Shown here piece by piece: positions 6,870-13,260 of a stretch of 14,748 nt of DNA (position 1 is the stretch's first letter; each line of letters opens with the position of its first letter). The stretch lies in contig PCVT01000015.1 of NCBI GenBank assembly GCA_002787075.1, positions 1 through 14,748 on the forward strand, written 5' to 3'. The position numbers were made by a program, and so were the translations under genes. The notes under the pieces were generated by a model, which saw only the letters and a list, made by a program, of their open reading frames with translations, ran no database searches and had not been told where the DNA came from. Origin of the DNA: Parcubacteria group bacterium CG11_big_fil_rev_8_21_14_0_20_41_14 (GTDB lineage Bacteria > Patescibacteriota > Patescibacteriia > UBA2169).

Positions 6870-8120
6870 ATGCAAATACTAACTCCACTCAAAATCGCGT
6901 ATAAAGCAATAAAAATCCACAAAGTGCGTTCAGGTTTAACTGTGCTCGGTTTACTTGTAGGAGTGGTATCCATTATAATCGTCATCAATCTTGGCGGAGG
7001 AATAAAAGGATTTATTCTGAATGAGGTTTCTGTGTTTGGTTCTGATTATCTTGAAGTGGAAGTAAAAGTGCCTTCAACTTCTAAAACTGGTTCTGATAAT
7101 GCAATGGGATTAGCGCAAGGAATTTCCGTAACCACTTTGACTTTGGATGACGCAAAAGCAGTTGCCAAGCATCCAAATATCACGGACTACTATGCTGGTA
7201 TTTTAGGGCAAGATATTGTGACATTTGGCTCGGAAAATAAGACATCAATGCTCTGGGGCGTGACTCCTTCGTTTTTTGATTTATATGAAGCAGATATTGA
7301 ATTTGGCCGGCCTTTTGATGACGCGGAAAATGAATCACAAGCCAAGGTTGCTGTAATTGGATATGAGCTGGCGAAAAAATTATTCGGAGATTCGCGAAGC
7401 TCTCTGGATAATCGCGTAAAAGTCGGGAATAAATCTTTCCACGTAATAGGGGTGCTAGAACAGCAAGGCAGTACCTTTTTCATGGACTTGGATAATGCGA
7501 CATTTATTCCAGTCAAAACAATTCAAAAGCAAGTTCTTGGAGTTAATCATATCCAGTTCTTAATTGCTTTTATGAAGGACACTAGCCAAGCAGAACTCAC
7601 GGCAAGAGACGTGACTGACATAATGCGCGACCAGCATGAAATTACTGATCCGAACAAGGATGATTTCGCGGTAACGACAATGGAAGAGGCAATGGGCATG
7701 ATTGACACAATTACTGGTGGCATTACGCTTTTGCTTGCCGCGATTGCTGGCATTTCCCTTTTGGTTGGAGGCGTTGGGATTATGAATATTATGTATGTAT
7801 CTGTGGCAGAGCGGACTTATGAAATCGGCTTGCGCAAGGCAGTTGGCGCCACGAATTCAAATATTATGTACCAATTTTTGTGGGAGGCGATATTTTTGAC
7901 TGTGCTTGGCGGCATTATCGGGATTATATTAGGCGAGCTTATAAGCTTACTTGCTATGTATGGCGCGAACGCGGCTGGCTTGAACTGGGGCTATAGTTTT
8001 TCCATGGGTGGCGTGATTTTGGGGGTGACATTCTCCTCCGCAACTGGCCTTATCTTCGGACTCTACCCAGCCAAAAAAGCCGCTGAAATGGAACCAGTGG
8101 AGGCATTGAGGGAGCAATAA
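6870..8120 (+). CDS. MacB/FtsX-type ABC permease 2 (paralogue)
   Basis: A 416-residue paralogue of the preceding gene with the same plan: one N-terminal helix (about 22-42), a MacB_PCD domain, and three C-terminal FtsX helices with ERTYEIGLRKAVGAT (EIGLRKAVGA at 318-327) and the ending YPAKKAAEMEPVEALREQ. The frame is open upstream to 6777 inside permease 1. The ATG at 6870 is preferred because it starts the conserved LTPLKIAYKAIKIHKVRSGLT helix region and lies one base after the upstream stop (TAA-T-ATG). No Shine-Dalgarno is visible, so reinitiation after permease 1 is likely. Two tandem permeases suggest a heterodimeric exporter. No terminator follows, so readthrough into the toxin-antitoxin genes is possible. 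Confidence 0.91.
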   Translation: MQILTPLKIAYKAIKIHKVRSGLTVLGLLVGVVSIIIVINLGGGIKGFILNEVSVFGSDYLEVEVKVPSTSKTGSDNAMGLAQGISVTTLTLDDAKAVAKHPNITDYYAGILGQDIVTFGSENKTSMLWGVTPSFFDLYEADIEFGRPFDDAENESQAKVAVIGYELAKKLFGDSRSSLDNRVKVGNKSFHVIGVLEQQGSTFFMDLDNATFIPVKTIQKQVLGVNHIQFLIAFMKDTSQAELTARDVTDIMRDQHEITDPNKDDFAVTTMEEAMGMIDTITGGITLLLAAIAGISLLVGGVGIMNIMYVSVAERTYEIGLRKAVGATNSNIMYQFLWEAIFLTVLGGIIGIILGELISLLAMYGANAAGLNWGYSFSMGGVILGVTFSSATGLIFGLYPAKKAAEMEPVEALREQ

Positions 8121-8130
8121 ATTACTTCTA

Positions 8131-8159
8131 TTGCTAAATATCCTTACATCTATTATAAT
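8131..8159 (+). promoter_or_regulatory. Distal promoter of the toxin-antitoxin operon
   Basis: TTGCTA (8131-8136) and a perfect TATAAT (8154-8159) are separated by 17 bases. The predicted start near 8166 would give a leader of about 40 bases without a Shine-Dalgarno, and its start region overlaps the -35 of the proximal promoter. The -35 is the same TTGCTA used by the GldA-like operon. Confidence 0.45.
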
Positions 8160-8169
8160 TTCCTTGTTA

Positions 8170-8197
8170 TTGACATCTTTTCCTTGTTTGCTATAAT
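8170..8197 (+). promoter_or_regulatory. Proximal promoter of the toxin-antitoxin operon
   Basis: Perfect TTGACA (8170-8175), a 16-base spacer, and a perfect extended -10, TGCTATAAT (8189-8197). This is the strongest promoter match in the window. The ATG at 8207 is nine bases after the -10, so the leader is only a few bases or absent. The strength suits an operon held in check by its own antitoxin. Confidence 0.8.
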
Positions 8198-8208
8198 AAA
8201 ATTATTAT
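8193..8208 (+). promoter_or_regulatory. Operator-like palindrome over the -10 and start codon
   Basis: ATAATAA-AA-TTATTAT is an inverted repeat with seven-base arms. It covers most of the -10 and the first bases of the antitoxin gene. AbrB-fold antitoxins commonly repress their own promoters by binding such AT-rich palindromes. The match is direct; the function is inferred. Confidence 0.5.
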
Positions 8209-8461
8209 GAATCAAACAGCAACAATATCCCAAAAAAGACAATTTACTATCCCAGTGGCAATTTTCAAAGCGCTAGACCTGCAAGATGGCGACAAAGTCA
8301 TTGTTTCTCACGAAAACGGAAAAATGACTGCTGAACCCATGATGCAGCTTATTGACCGCTTGGGAGGTTCAGTTAAAATTCCAAAAAATTTAAAGCATAT
8401 AAAAAATCTTGATGAGTTGATAAAAAAAGCAAAACAGGAATATTTTAAAAACCGAGCATGA
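8207..8461 (+). CDS. AbrB/SpoVT-fold antitoxin (MazE/VapB type)
   Basis: An 84-residue DNA-binding antitoxin. The first 45 residues have the swapped-hairpin AbrB pattern: ATISQKRQFTIPVAIFKALDL, then QDGDKVIVSHENGKMTAEP. The C-terminal half (LGGSVKIPKNLKHIKNLDEL, then a basic helix) is the part expected to wrap and block the toxin. The gene overlaps the PIN toxin by four bases (ATGA, 8458-8461), the classic antitoxin-first arrangement with coupled translation. It has a strong promoter and an operator-like palindrome at its start and no Shine-Dalgarno. The family call is firm; which named antitoxin subgroup it belongs to is not. Confidence 0.88.
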   Translation: MNQTATISQKRQFTIPVAIFKALDLQDGDKVIVSHENGKMTAEPMMQLIDRLGGSVKIPKNLKHIKNLDELIKKAKQEYFKNRA

Positions 8462-8940
8462 TATTTATTGATACAAATTATTTTTTGCGCTTTTTGCTTA
8501 ATGACATAGAAACAGAGTACAAAACAGCCAAACAAGTATTTCGGGAAGCCGCAGAACGAAACATTAAATTATGTACGTCTGTACTGGTTTTCTTTGAGCT
8601 TTATTGGGTTCTCAAAAGCTTTTATAAAAAAGAAAAAAATGAAATTATTGCCATTCTTAATAGTGTCCTGCAAATGAAATTCATTGAATTTGATAAAGGG
8701 CCACAACTGGAAAAAGCAATTAAGTTATTTAAAAACCAGCCAATTGAGTTGCAAGATGCCTTTAATATAATATTCGCGCGGGAACATTCAGCCGAGGATT
8801 TTAAAACATTTGATAAAAAATTACATAAATTTTTCTATGCTGATATCGTCTCAGATAATAATATCGTGATTGGTGAAAAACAAAGACGCTATAAAACAAA
8901 AACGAAGAAGAAGCAAAAAAGCCAACGCATCGCGTGCTAA
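8458..8940 (+). CDS. PIN-domain toxin (VapC-like endoribonuclease)
   Basis: A 160-residue PIN nuclease, expected to cleave RNA with Mg2+ and to be neutralised by the upstream antitoxin. The acidic active-site set is complete: Asp5 in FIDTN, Glu47 in FFELYWVL, Asp100 in LQDAFNIIFA and Asp119 in KTFDKKL. The PIN fold ends near residue 137. A 20-residue strongly basic tail follows (QRRYKTKTKKKQKS), which is longer than most VapC proteins have and could bind RNA. Alternatively the tail may reflect a changed stop next to the palindromic repeat that begins four bases downstream. Translation is probably coupled to the antitoxin through the ATGA overlap. Confidence 0.88.
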   Translation: MIFIDTNYFLRFLLNDIETEYKTAKQVFREAAERNIKLCTSVLVFFELYWVLKSFYKKEKNEIIAILNSVLQMKFIEFDKGPQLEKAIKLFKNQPIELQDAFNIIFAREHSAEDFKTFDKKLHKFFYADIVSDNNIVIGEKQRRYKTKTKKKQKSQRIAC

Positions 8941-8943
8941 AGA

Positions 8944-8979
8944 CCCTCACCCTAACCCTCTCCCGAATACAGGAGAGGG
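8944..8979. repeat. GC-rich palindromic intergenic repeat, probable terminator
   Basis: CCCTCACCCTAA is followed by CCCTCTCC (8956-8963), an eight-base loop and GGAGAGGG (8972-8979), then AATTTT on the plus strand. It fills the 43-base gap between two convergent genes and can end both transcripts, although the minus strand lacks a T-run. The wording CCCTCACCCTAACCCTCTCC is a pattern I recall as a dispersed palindrome in many bacterial genomes, and it is far more C-rich than its surroundings. Confidence 0.6.
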
Positions 8980-8983
8980 AATT

Positions 8984-9697
8984 TTACTTCTTCAACCCCC
9001 GCTTCCGCCGCTTATGCTCCTTTGAATCAGACACAATCACCCCATCCTTGAGCTTGATAATCCGCTCCGCGTATTCGGCAGTATATAATTCATGCGTCAC
9101 AAGGATAATAGTTTTTCCGCGCTCGGAAAGTTTCTCAAGAATTTCCATTACTTGAGCTCCGGATTTTGAGTCAAGATTCCCGGTTGGCTCATCCGCGAAA
9201 ATCACGTCAGGATCATTCACTAAAGCGCGCGCAATAGCAACGCGCTGTTTTTCGCCTCCTGATAATTGATTTGAAAGATTATTTTTGCGATGATCAAGCC
9301 CAACTGCTTTAATCGCGTCATCAACCAAATCTGATTTTTTTCGCTCTAATACTTTCTTGCTATAAGTCAAAGGAAGCTTCACATTATCAAAAACAGACGT
9401 TCTAGGAAGCAAATTAAACTGCTGGAACACAAAACCAACCTCGCTGTTTCGCAGATGCGCGAGCTTGATATCGTCAAACTCGGTAACATTATGGTCCTTG
9501 AACTTGAAATCTCCAGATGTTGGCCTATCTAAAAAACTCAAAATATGCATGAGCGTGGATTTACCAGAACCGCTTGGCCCCATAATCGCCACAAACTCGC
9601 CAGATTTTATTTCCAGATCAATGCCATGCAAAACTTTTGTCACTATCTCATCAGTAACAAATTCTTTGTGTAAATTTTTGATGTCTATGAGTATCAT
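8984..9697 (-). CDS. MacB/LolD-type ABC ATPase (YknY-like)
   Basis: A 237-residue stand-alone ATPase of the MacB/LolD/YknY group. Motifs: Walker [10 protein letters not shown] (40-48), Q-loop [10 protein letters not shown] (Gln92), signature LSGGEKQ (145-151), Walker [13 protein letters not shown] (Glu170) and the H-loop VTHE (His202). The N-terminal YKxY-like patch and the PTSGDF turn fit the group. The C-terminus is a short basic tail ([12 protein letters not shown]). Its ATG overlaps the adaptor stop by four bases (ATGA, 9694-9697), so the two are produced together. It has no permease in its own operon. The tandem permeases on the opposite strand, about 0.9 kb away, are the obvious partners. 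Confidence 0.94.
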   Translation of the reverse strand: MILIDIKNLHKEFVTDEIVTKVLHGIDLEIKSGEFVAIMGPSGSGKSTLMHILSFLDRPTSGDFKFKDHNVTEFDDIKLAHLRNSEVGFVFQQFNLLPRTSVFDNVKLPLTYSKKVLERKKSDLVDDAIKAVGLDHRKNNLSNQLSGGEKQRVAIARALVNDPDVIFADEPTGNLDSKSGAQVMEILEKLSERGKTIILVTHELYTAEYAERIIKLKDGVIVSDSKEHKRRKRGLKK

Positions 9698-11334
9698 TTT
9701 TCTTTCACAAATGTAATCACTTCATCACCCTCTTCAAGCCCGCTCAAAATTTCAATACCCTCATCTCCGCGCAAGCCAAGAGTGATAATTTTTTCAACAA
9801 CAAGCCCATTCTCCAAAACTTCAATATATTTGTCCCCATTACGCGACTTTACAGCTCGAACTGGCACATATAAAGCATTTTCCTTCATGTCAGTAATAAT
9901 AGTCACGTTCGCGGTCATGCCTGGCTTTACCTGCCCGGAATCGCTAAACGCGGCCTTGACCCTATAATACACCACATCAGAAATCAATGTTTCCGCAGGG
10001 TCAACAAAAGTAACAGAGCCAGTATATTCTCTTTCATCCCCAAACGCGTCTAAAGTAATTTTAGTCTCTTGTCCGATTATTATTTTAGAAATATCGCTCT
10101 CCGGAATATCAACCTCAATTTCCAGAGTCGCCTCTCCAATCATTTCCAAAACCGGGCTTGATAAAGAGGTCTGCTCCCCGGCTTCATAATATTTTTTCGT
10201 GATAGTGCCAACTAAAGGCGCGCGAATAATTGATTCTTCCATATTAGCTAAAGCCAAAGACAAGCTTGCTTGGGCCTGTGCCACGCGCGCGTTCTGAGCG
10301 TCAATTTCAAACTTGCGCGGGGGCGACTTTTTCAAATCAAGCTGAGATTGCGCCACAGTTAAAGCGCTTTCGGCTTGCGAAACCGAGTCCTCCGCGGCCG
10401 CGATTTGATCGTTATAATAAGCGATTTTGTCGGTCCAATTTGTCTTGGCAGCCACAATATTAGTGCGGGATGTGTTAATAGTGGCCTGCTGGGCCTGAAT
10501 GCTGGATTTTAAAGTATCAAGATCTGATTCAAGAAAACTATATGTTGTGTTCGCGTTATTTAAAACTGACATAGTATCAGTCAAAGCTGTTTTAACAGAG
10601 TCAAGCATTAATTTTCCATCATCCAAGTTAGATAAAATATCAGTGTCGCCGGAAATCACGCTCAATTCTCCAGAAGAACTCTCAACCGCGCTTATTTCTA
10701 TATTAGCGCTATTCTTGCTTAATTGTGCTTTTTGCTTGTCAGTACTAATATACGCGTAAGAATTATTCGCGCTAGGATCATCTAAGGTATTATTTATAAC
10801 TTCAATAGCCAACTGGCAAACTAGAACTTCATTTTTTAAAACAGTAATTGCTTTTTCTTTTAAATTGTCTAGTTCTGTTTTTCTTTTTGCGCGAAGATTA
10901 ACTAAAGAATTTTCAGCTGACGCGACATCTTGCTGTTTTTGCGCGACTGTATCTTCGGTAACTTTGATGTCAGTATCAGACGCTCCAGCAACCAATTTTT
11001 CATAATCTGCTTTTTGCTTATCCACCTCTGCCTGTGCGTCAGAAATGCGGCTCATCAAGGCACGAGAATCTAACCGTGCCAAAACCTGGCCTGATCGTAC
11101 TTTGTCGCCTACTTTCACGTTCATCTGCTCAATTCTGCCTCCTGCTTTGAAATTCAAATCAATCCTTTGCATTGATTCAACTTTTCCAGTTGCCTCAACG
11201 CTCTGGGTCAATGTCCCGATTTGCGCGGTTTCGGTAACATATTCCGGGCCTTGAGTGGTTCTGAATTTTAAAAACCATAAAACCATGCCTCCAATCATCA
11301 GAATTATGATTCCTATAATTACCTTTTTTATCAT
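9694..11334 (-). CDS. HlyD/MacA-type membrane fusion (adaptor) protein, long form
   Basis: A 546-residue adaptor of a MacAB/YknX-like exporter. One N-terminal anchor helix (about 4-22) is followed by the first half of the lipoyl/barrel-sandwich domain (about 42-90, GRIEQMNVKVGDKVRSGQVL). A very long helical region (about 92-370) comes next, then the second lipoyl half (IIRAPLVGTITKKYYEAGEQ, 369-388), the beta-barrel (about 405-480) and the membrane-proximal domain (VPVRAVKSRNG onward). The helical part is much longer than in common MacA proteins because an Asn/Ser/Asp-rich stretch (about 180-260) splits the coiled coil. The start lies four bases after the stop of the 91-residue membrane gene, with no Shine-Dalgarno. 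It acts on the outer face of the membrane, joined to the permeases. Confidence 0.92.
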   Translation of the reverse strand: MIKKVIIGIIILMIGGMVLWFLKFRTTQGPEYVTETAQIGTLTQSVEATGKVESMQRIDLNFKAGGRIEQMNVKVGDKVRSGQVLARLDSRALMSRISDAQAEVDKQKADYEKLVAGASDTDIKVTEDTVAQKQQDVASAENSLVNLRAKRKTELDNLKEKAITVLKNEVLVCQLAIEVINNTLDDPSANNSYAYISTDKQKAQLSKNSANIEISAVESSSGELSVISGDTDILSNLDDGKLMLDSVKTALTDTMSVLNNANTTYSFLESDLDTLKSSIQAQQATINTSRTNIVAAKTNWTDKIAYYNDQIAAAEDSVSQAESALTVAQSQLDLKKSPPRKFEIDAQNARVAQAQASLSLALANMEESIIRAPLVGTITKKYYEAGEQTSLSSPVLEMIGEATLEIEVDIPESDISKIIIGQETKITLDAFGDEREYTGSVTFVDPAETLISDVVYYRVKAAFSDSGQVKPGMTANVTIITDMKENALYVPVRAVKSRNGDKYIEVLENGLVVEKIITLGLRGDEGIEILSGLEEGDEVITFVKEK

Positions 11335-11338
11335 AAAT

Positions 11339-11614
11339 TTATTTTATTATTTTTTGATTGTTATTCCACTTATCTTTATTAACAATCCCAATTATCATAA
11401 ACACCATTCCTATTATAAAAAAAATTAACCAGGCTTTATCAGCAAGAATAAAAAATATTGATACTAAAACCCAAATAATTCCAATAATAAAAAATCCCTG
11501 GTAATCAAATCTATGTTTGCATTTTTTTTTAACTACAAGAACAGAAGCAATCATTATTGAAATGAGTAAAATAGCTAAAATTGACCATATAAACAAAAGG
11601 AATTGTGAGTTCAT
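11339..11614 (-). CDS. Small three-helix membrane protein, unknown
   Basis: A 91-residue protein with three hydrophobic helices (about 5-28, 41-58 and 62-79) and a basic loop (KKKCKHR) after the first. Its tail is polar (NKDKWNNNQKIIK). I do not recognise the family. It heads the operon with the adaptor and ATPase, four bases before the adaptor start, so it may be an accessory subunit. In Bacillus subtilis the YknXYZ exporter also has a small membrane partner, YknW, but sequence similarity is not claimed. There is no Shine-Dalgarno, and a TATAAA lies six bases before the ATG. The run is very AT-rich, so the start is moderately certain. Confidence 0.65.
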   Translation of the reverse strand: MNSQFLLFIWSILAILLISIMIASVLVVKKKCKHRFDYQGFFIIGIIWVLVSIFFILADKAWLIFFIIGMVFMIIGIVNKDKWNNNQKIIK

Positions 11615-11620
11615 AATATA

Positions 11621-11629
11621 TTTATATTA
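11621..11629 (-). promoter_or_regulatory. Possible promoter of the adaptor/ATPase operon
   Basis: Two overlapping -10 candidates lie on the minus strand: TATAAA (complement of 11621-11626), six bases before the ATG, and TGCTAATAT, an extended form (TAATAT at the complement of 11624-11629), nine bases before it. Neither has a clear -35, and the region is nearly all A and T. An ECF-type promoter was looked for and not seen clearly. Confidence 0.35.
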
Positions 11630-11647
11630 GCATATTTTTTAAAAAAC

Positions 11648-11693
11648 AAAAAGCCGGATATATCCGCACATAACTTAGGATAATCGGCTTTTT
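11648..11693 (-). terminator. Terminator of the sigma/anti-sigma operon
   Basis: AAAAAGCCG (11648-11656) pairs with CGGCTTTTT (11685-11693). The stem can extend inward with a bulge (GGATATATCC against GGATAAT). On the minus strand the hairpin is followed by TTTTTGTTTTTT. It lies 30 bases past the stop of the membrane protein gene and separates that operon from the adaptor/ATPase operon. Flanking A and T runs would let it work in both directions. Confidence 0.8.
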
Positions 11694-11722
11694 GCGCTGT
11701 AGTTATCAATCGCATCAATGCT

Positions 11723-12565
11723 TTAATTAGAATCCTGCGCATTTTTCCATAATCCGCGCATCATGCCTCCTTTTTGACCATTAGGCCCGCCCGGGCCCAT
11801 CATGGACATCTCGCCTTCAACGAATTTCATGACTGGCTCATCATTCGCGTTTATACCCAAGGTGACAACCTGAGCTTCTTTATTCGTGTATGTAAGGAAT
11901 TTTACTGGCTCCATGTCTTCGTGCATTTCTTCATGCTCTTTAATTCTATCTTGAATTTCTTCTGGAAGATTTTCCAAATTGTCTGAATTCGGGCGCATCA
12001 TTTTGAATCCAAACGCTCTGCCTGCTTTGCCAAGAAATCCTTGTTGTGGCATTTCATCAGCGCTGATTACTTGCAGATCATCCGCAACCTGAGCTTCTGC
12101 CAAAGAATCAAGCAATGATGCTTTCATTTCCTCGTGCTTAGCTTCTCTATCTTCCTGGGTTAATTCGTCCATTCCATGGAACATTTGTTCACCTTGCTCC
12201 TTAAAATGAACTCTATCTTGGAACCGTTCCTGAAGATTTGATTTTTCTTCATCTGTAAGATTAGTAAAATGCGCGAACGCGCGTTTGACCGTGTTCACTG
12301 CTTCTGCCTGCGCTACATCGCTGGCGGTTGGGCCAATAATGCCGGCGCCGATAATAAGCGCGAACACTGCCACTGTGGCTAAAGCTGTGCTTTTTTTGCC
12401 TAATGTCATATTATTTTTTAAATCAATAATAAATCTAGAAAACATATGAGCCCATGAAAGACGCTCCTGGTGCTCTAAAAGCGCGATTTTAAGCCGGCGC
12501 TTATGCGCTTTCATTTCTGCCATATTGGGCAGAATAATATTTATTTGTTCGCCTTGGTGGTTCAT
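11723..12565 (-). CDS. Single-pass membrane protein after an ECF sigma factor, candidate anti-sigma
   Basis: A 280-residue protein with a basic cytoplasmic N-terminus (about 1-55, including NMAEMKAHKRRLKIALLEH), one membrane helix (about 59-78) and a 200-residue outer part. After the helix, NTVKRAFAHFTNLTDEEKSNLQERF resembles the start of DUF5667-like or CpxP/Spy-like helical domains, but I cannot assign it firmly. The outer part is rich in Met, His, Glu and Asp (for example MFHGMDELTQEDREAKHEEM and KEHEEMHEDMEP) and ends in a Gly-Met stretch (MMGPGGPNGQKGGMMRG), which could bind metal. It starts four bases after the sigma gene stop, the position normally held by the cognate anti-sigma factor. 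No zinc-binding anti-sigma motif (HxxxCxxC) is present. The start lacks a Shine-Dalgarno. Confidence 0.6.
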   Translation of the reverse strand: MNHQGEQINIILPNMAEMKAHKRRLKIALLEHQERLSWAHMFSRFIIDLKNNMTLGKKSTALATVAVFALIIGAGIIGPTASDVAQAEAVNTVKRAFAHFTNLTDEEKSNLQERFQDRVHFKEQGEQMFHGMDELTQEDREAKHEEMKASLLDSLAEAQVADDLQVISADEMPQQGFLGKAGRAFGFKMMRPNSDNLENLPEEIQDRIKEHEEMHEDMEPVKFLTYTNKEAQVVTLGINANDEPVMKFVEGEMSMMGPGGPNGQKGGMMRGLWKNAQDSN

Positions 12566-12569
12566 ATGT

Positions 12570-13208
12570 TTATGATTTTTCAGACGCGGGACTAGTCGCG
12601 CCTCTGGTATCTAGAATGCGCGACTGACTATTTGGTTGCGTTTTAGACATTTTTCCGCGCAACTGCGCCACACCTCTTGAGAGCAAAGATTTCACAGTTC
12701 CCTCTTTCTTATTTAGAATTTCTGATATCTCGTTTATCTTTTTTTCCTCAAAAAATCGCAAAGACAATACTTCCTGATATTTTTTATCTAATTCTGATAT
12801 GTACTTGCGCGCTTTGCGCCACTGATGCGCGCGCTCAAGCTCTTCTTCTTGACGCGATATCTCGTCTATCAAATCATGCTCGTCCTGAAGTTCTATTCCG
12901 CTTTTTTCAATAAGTTCCTCAATTGATATATGAGCTTTTTTTCGTTTGCGATAATATTGATTAATTTCATTTGTGGCAATGCGGTAGAGCCACGAAGAAA
13001 TTGAAACTCCTTGCCATCTGAACTGCCACAAGCGATCCAATGCTTTAAAAAATGTTTCAGATACAATATCTTGCGCGCTGTGCACATTACCAGTTCGTTT
13101 GAGAACATATCCAAAAATCGGCTCATAATATTGTTCAAATATGGCGCCAAACGCGTCTGGGCTTTTCTTTGCTTTCTTGATAATCTCTTTTTCTTCGGTT
13201 TTTGTCAT
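12570..13208 (-). CDS. ECF-type RNA polymerase sigma factor
   Basis: A 212-residue sigma-70 family factor of the ECF group, which redirects RNA polymerase to a small set of promoters. Region 2 spans about 18-90 (FEQYYEPIFGYVLKRTG, SAQDIVSETFFKAL, SSWLYRIATNEINQYYRKRKK). A charged linker (about 91-131) follows, then region 4 at about 132-186 (ISELDKKYQEVLSLRFFEEK, then the helix-turn-helix INEISEILNKKEGTVKSLLSRGVAQLR). The last 25 residues are a loose Ser/Thr-rich tail. The frame is open upstream to 13271, but that would enter the RNase gene end. The ATG at 13208 fits the family N-terminus and has a TATAAT 16 bases before it. The membrane protein gene follows four bases later, in one operon. 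Confidence 0.9.
   Translation of the reverse strand: MTKTEEKEIIKKAKKSPDAFGAIFEQYYEPIFGYVLKRTGNVHSAQDIVSETFFKALDRLWQFRWQGVSISSWLYRIATNEINQYYRKRKKAHISIEELIEKSGIELQDEHDLIDEISRQEEELERAHQWRKARKYISELDKKYQEVLSLRFFEEKKINEISEILNKKEGTVKSLLSRGVAQLRGKMSKTQPNSQSRILDTRGATSPASEKS
12581..12625 (-). other. Overlapping inverted repeats at the sigma / membrane-protein junction
   Basis: Positions 12581-12606 form a 26-base palindrome with two mismatched pairs, centred on ACTAGT. The eight-base AGTCGCGC (12594-12601) is also a perfect complement of GCGCGACT at 12618-12625. The two foldings exclude each other. They lie in the last codons of the sigma gene, 16 bases before the ATG of the membrane protein, so they could affect its translation or simply reflect local sequence bias. 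Confidence 0.4.
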
Positions 13209-13224
13209 ACTAAAAACAAGCGCT

Positions 13225-13230
13225 ATTATA
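13225..13230 (-). promoter_or_regulatory. -10 box of the sigma factor operon
   Basis: The complement reads TATAAT, 16 bases before the sigma ATG, within the 52-base gap after the RNase gene. The -35 region 17 bases upstream (TTTTCA) is weak and there is no TGn. The predicted leader is about ten bases. A self-recognised ECF promoter could not be identified by eye. Confidence 0.5.
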
Positions 13231-13260
13231 CTATAACGCGCCTTGTTTGAAAAGGTTGCA

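Noticed and set aside
8934..9155. Plus-strand open frame beginning MLKTLTLTLSRIQERE
   Set aside because: It is the translation of the palindromic repeat running into the antisense of the ATPase gene. This peptide pattern is a common annotation artefact.
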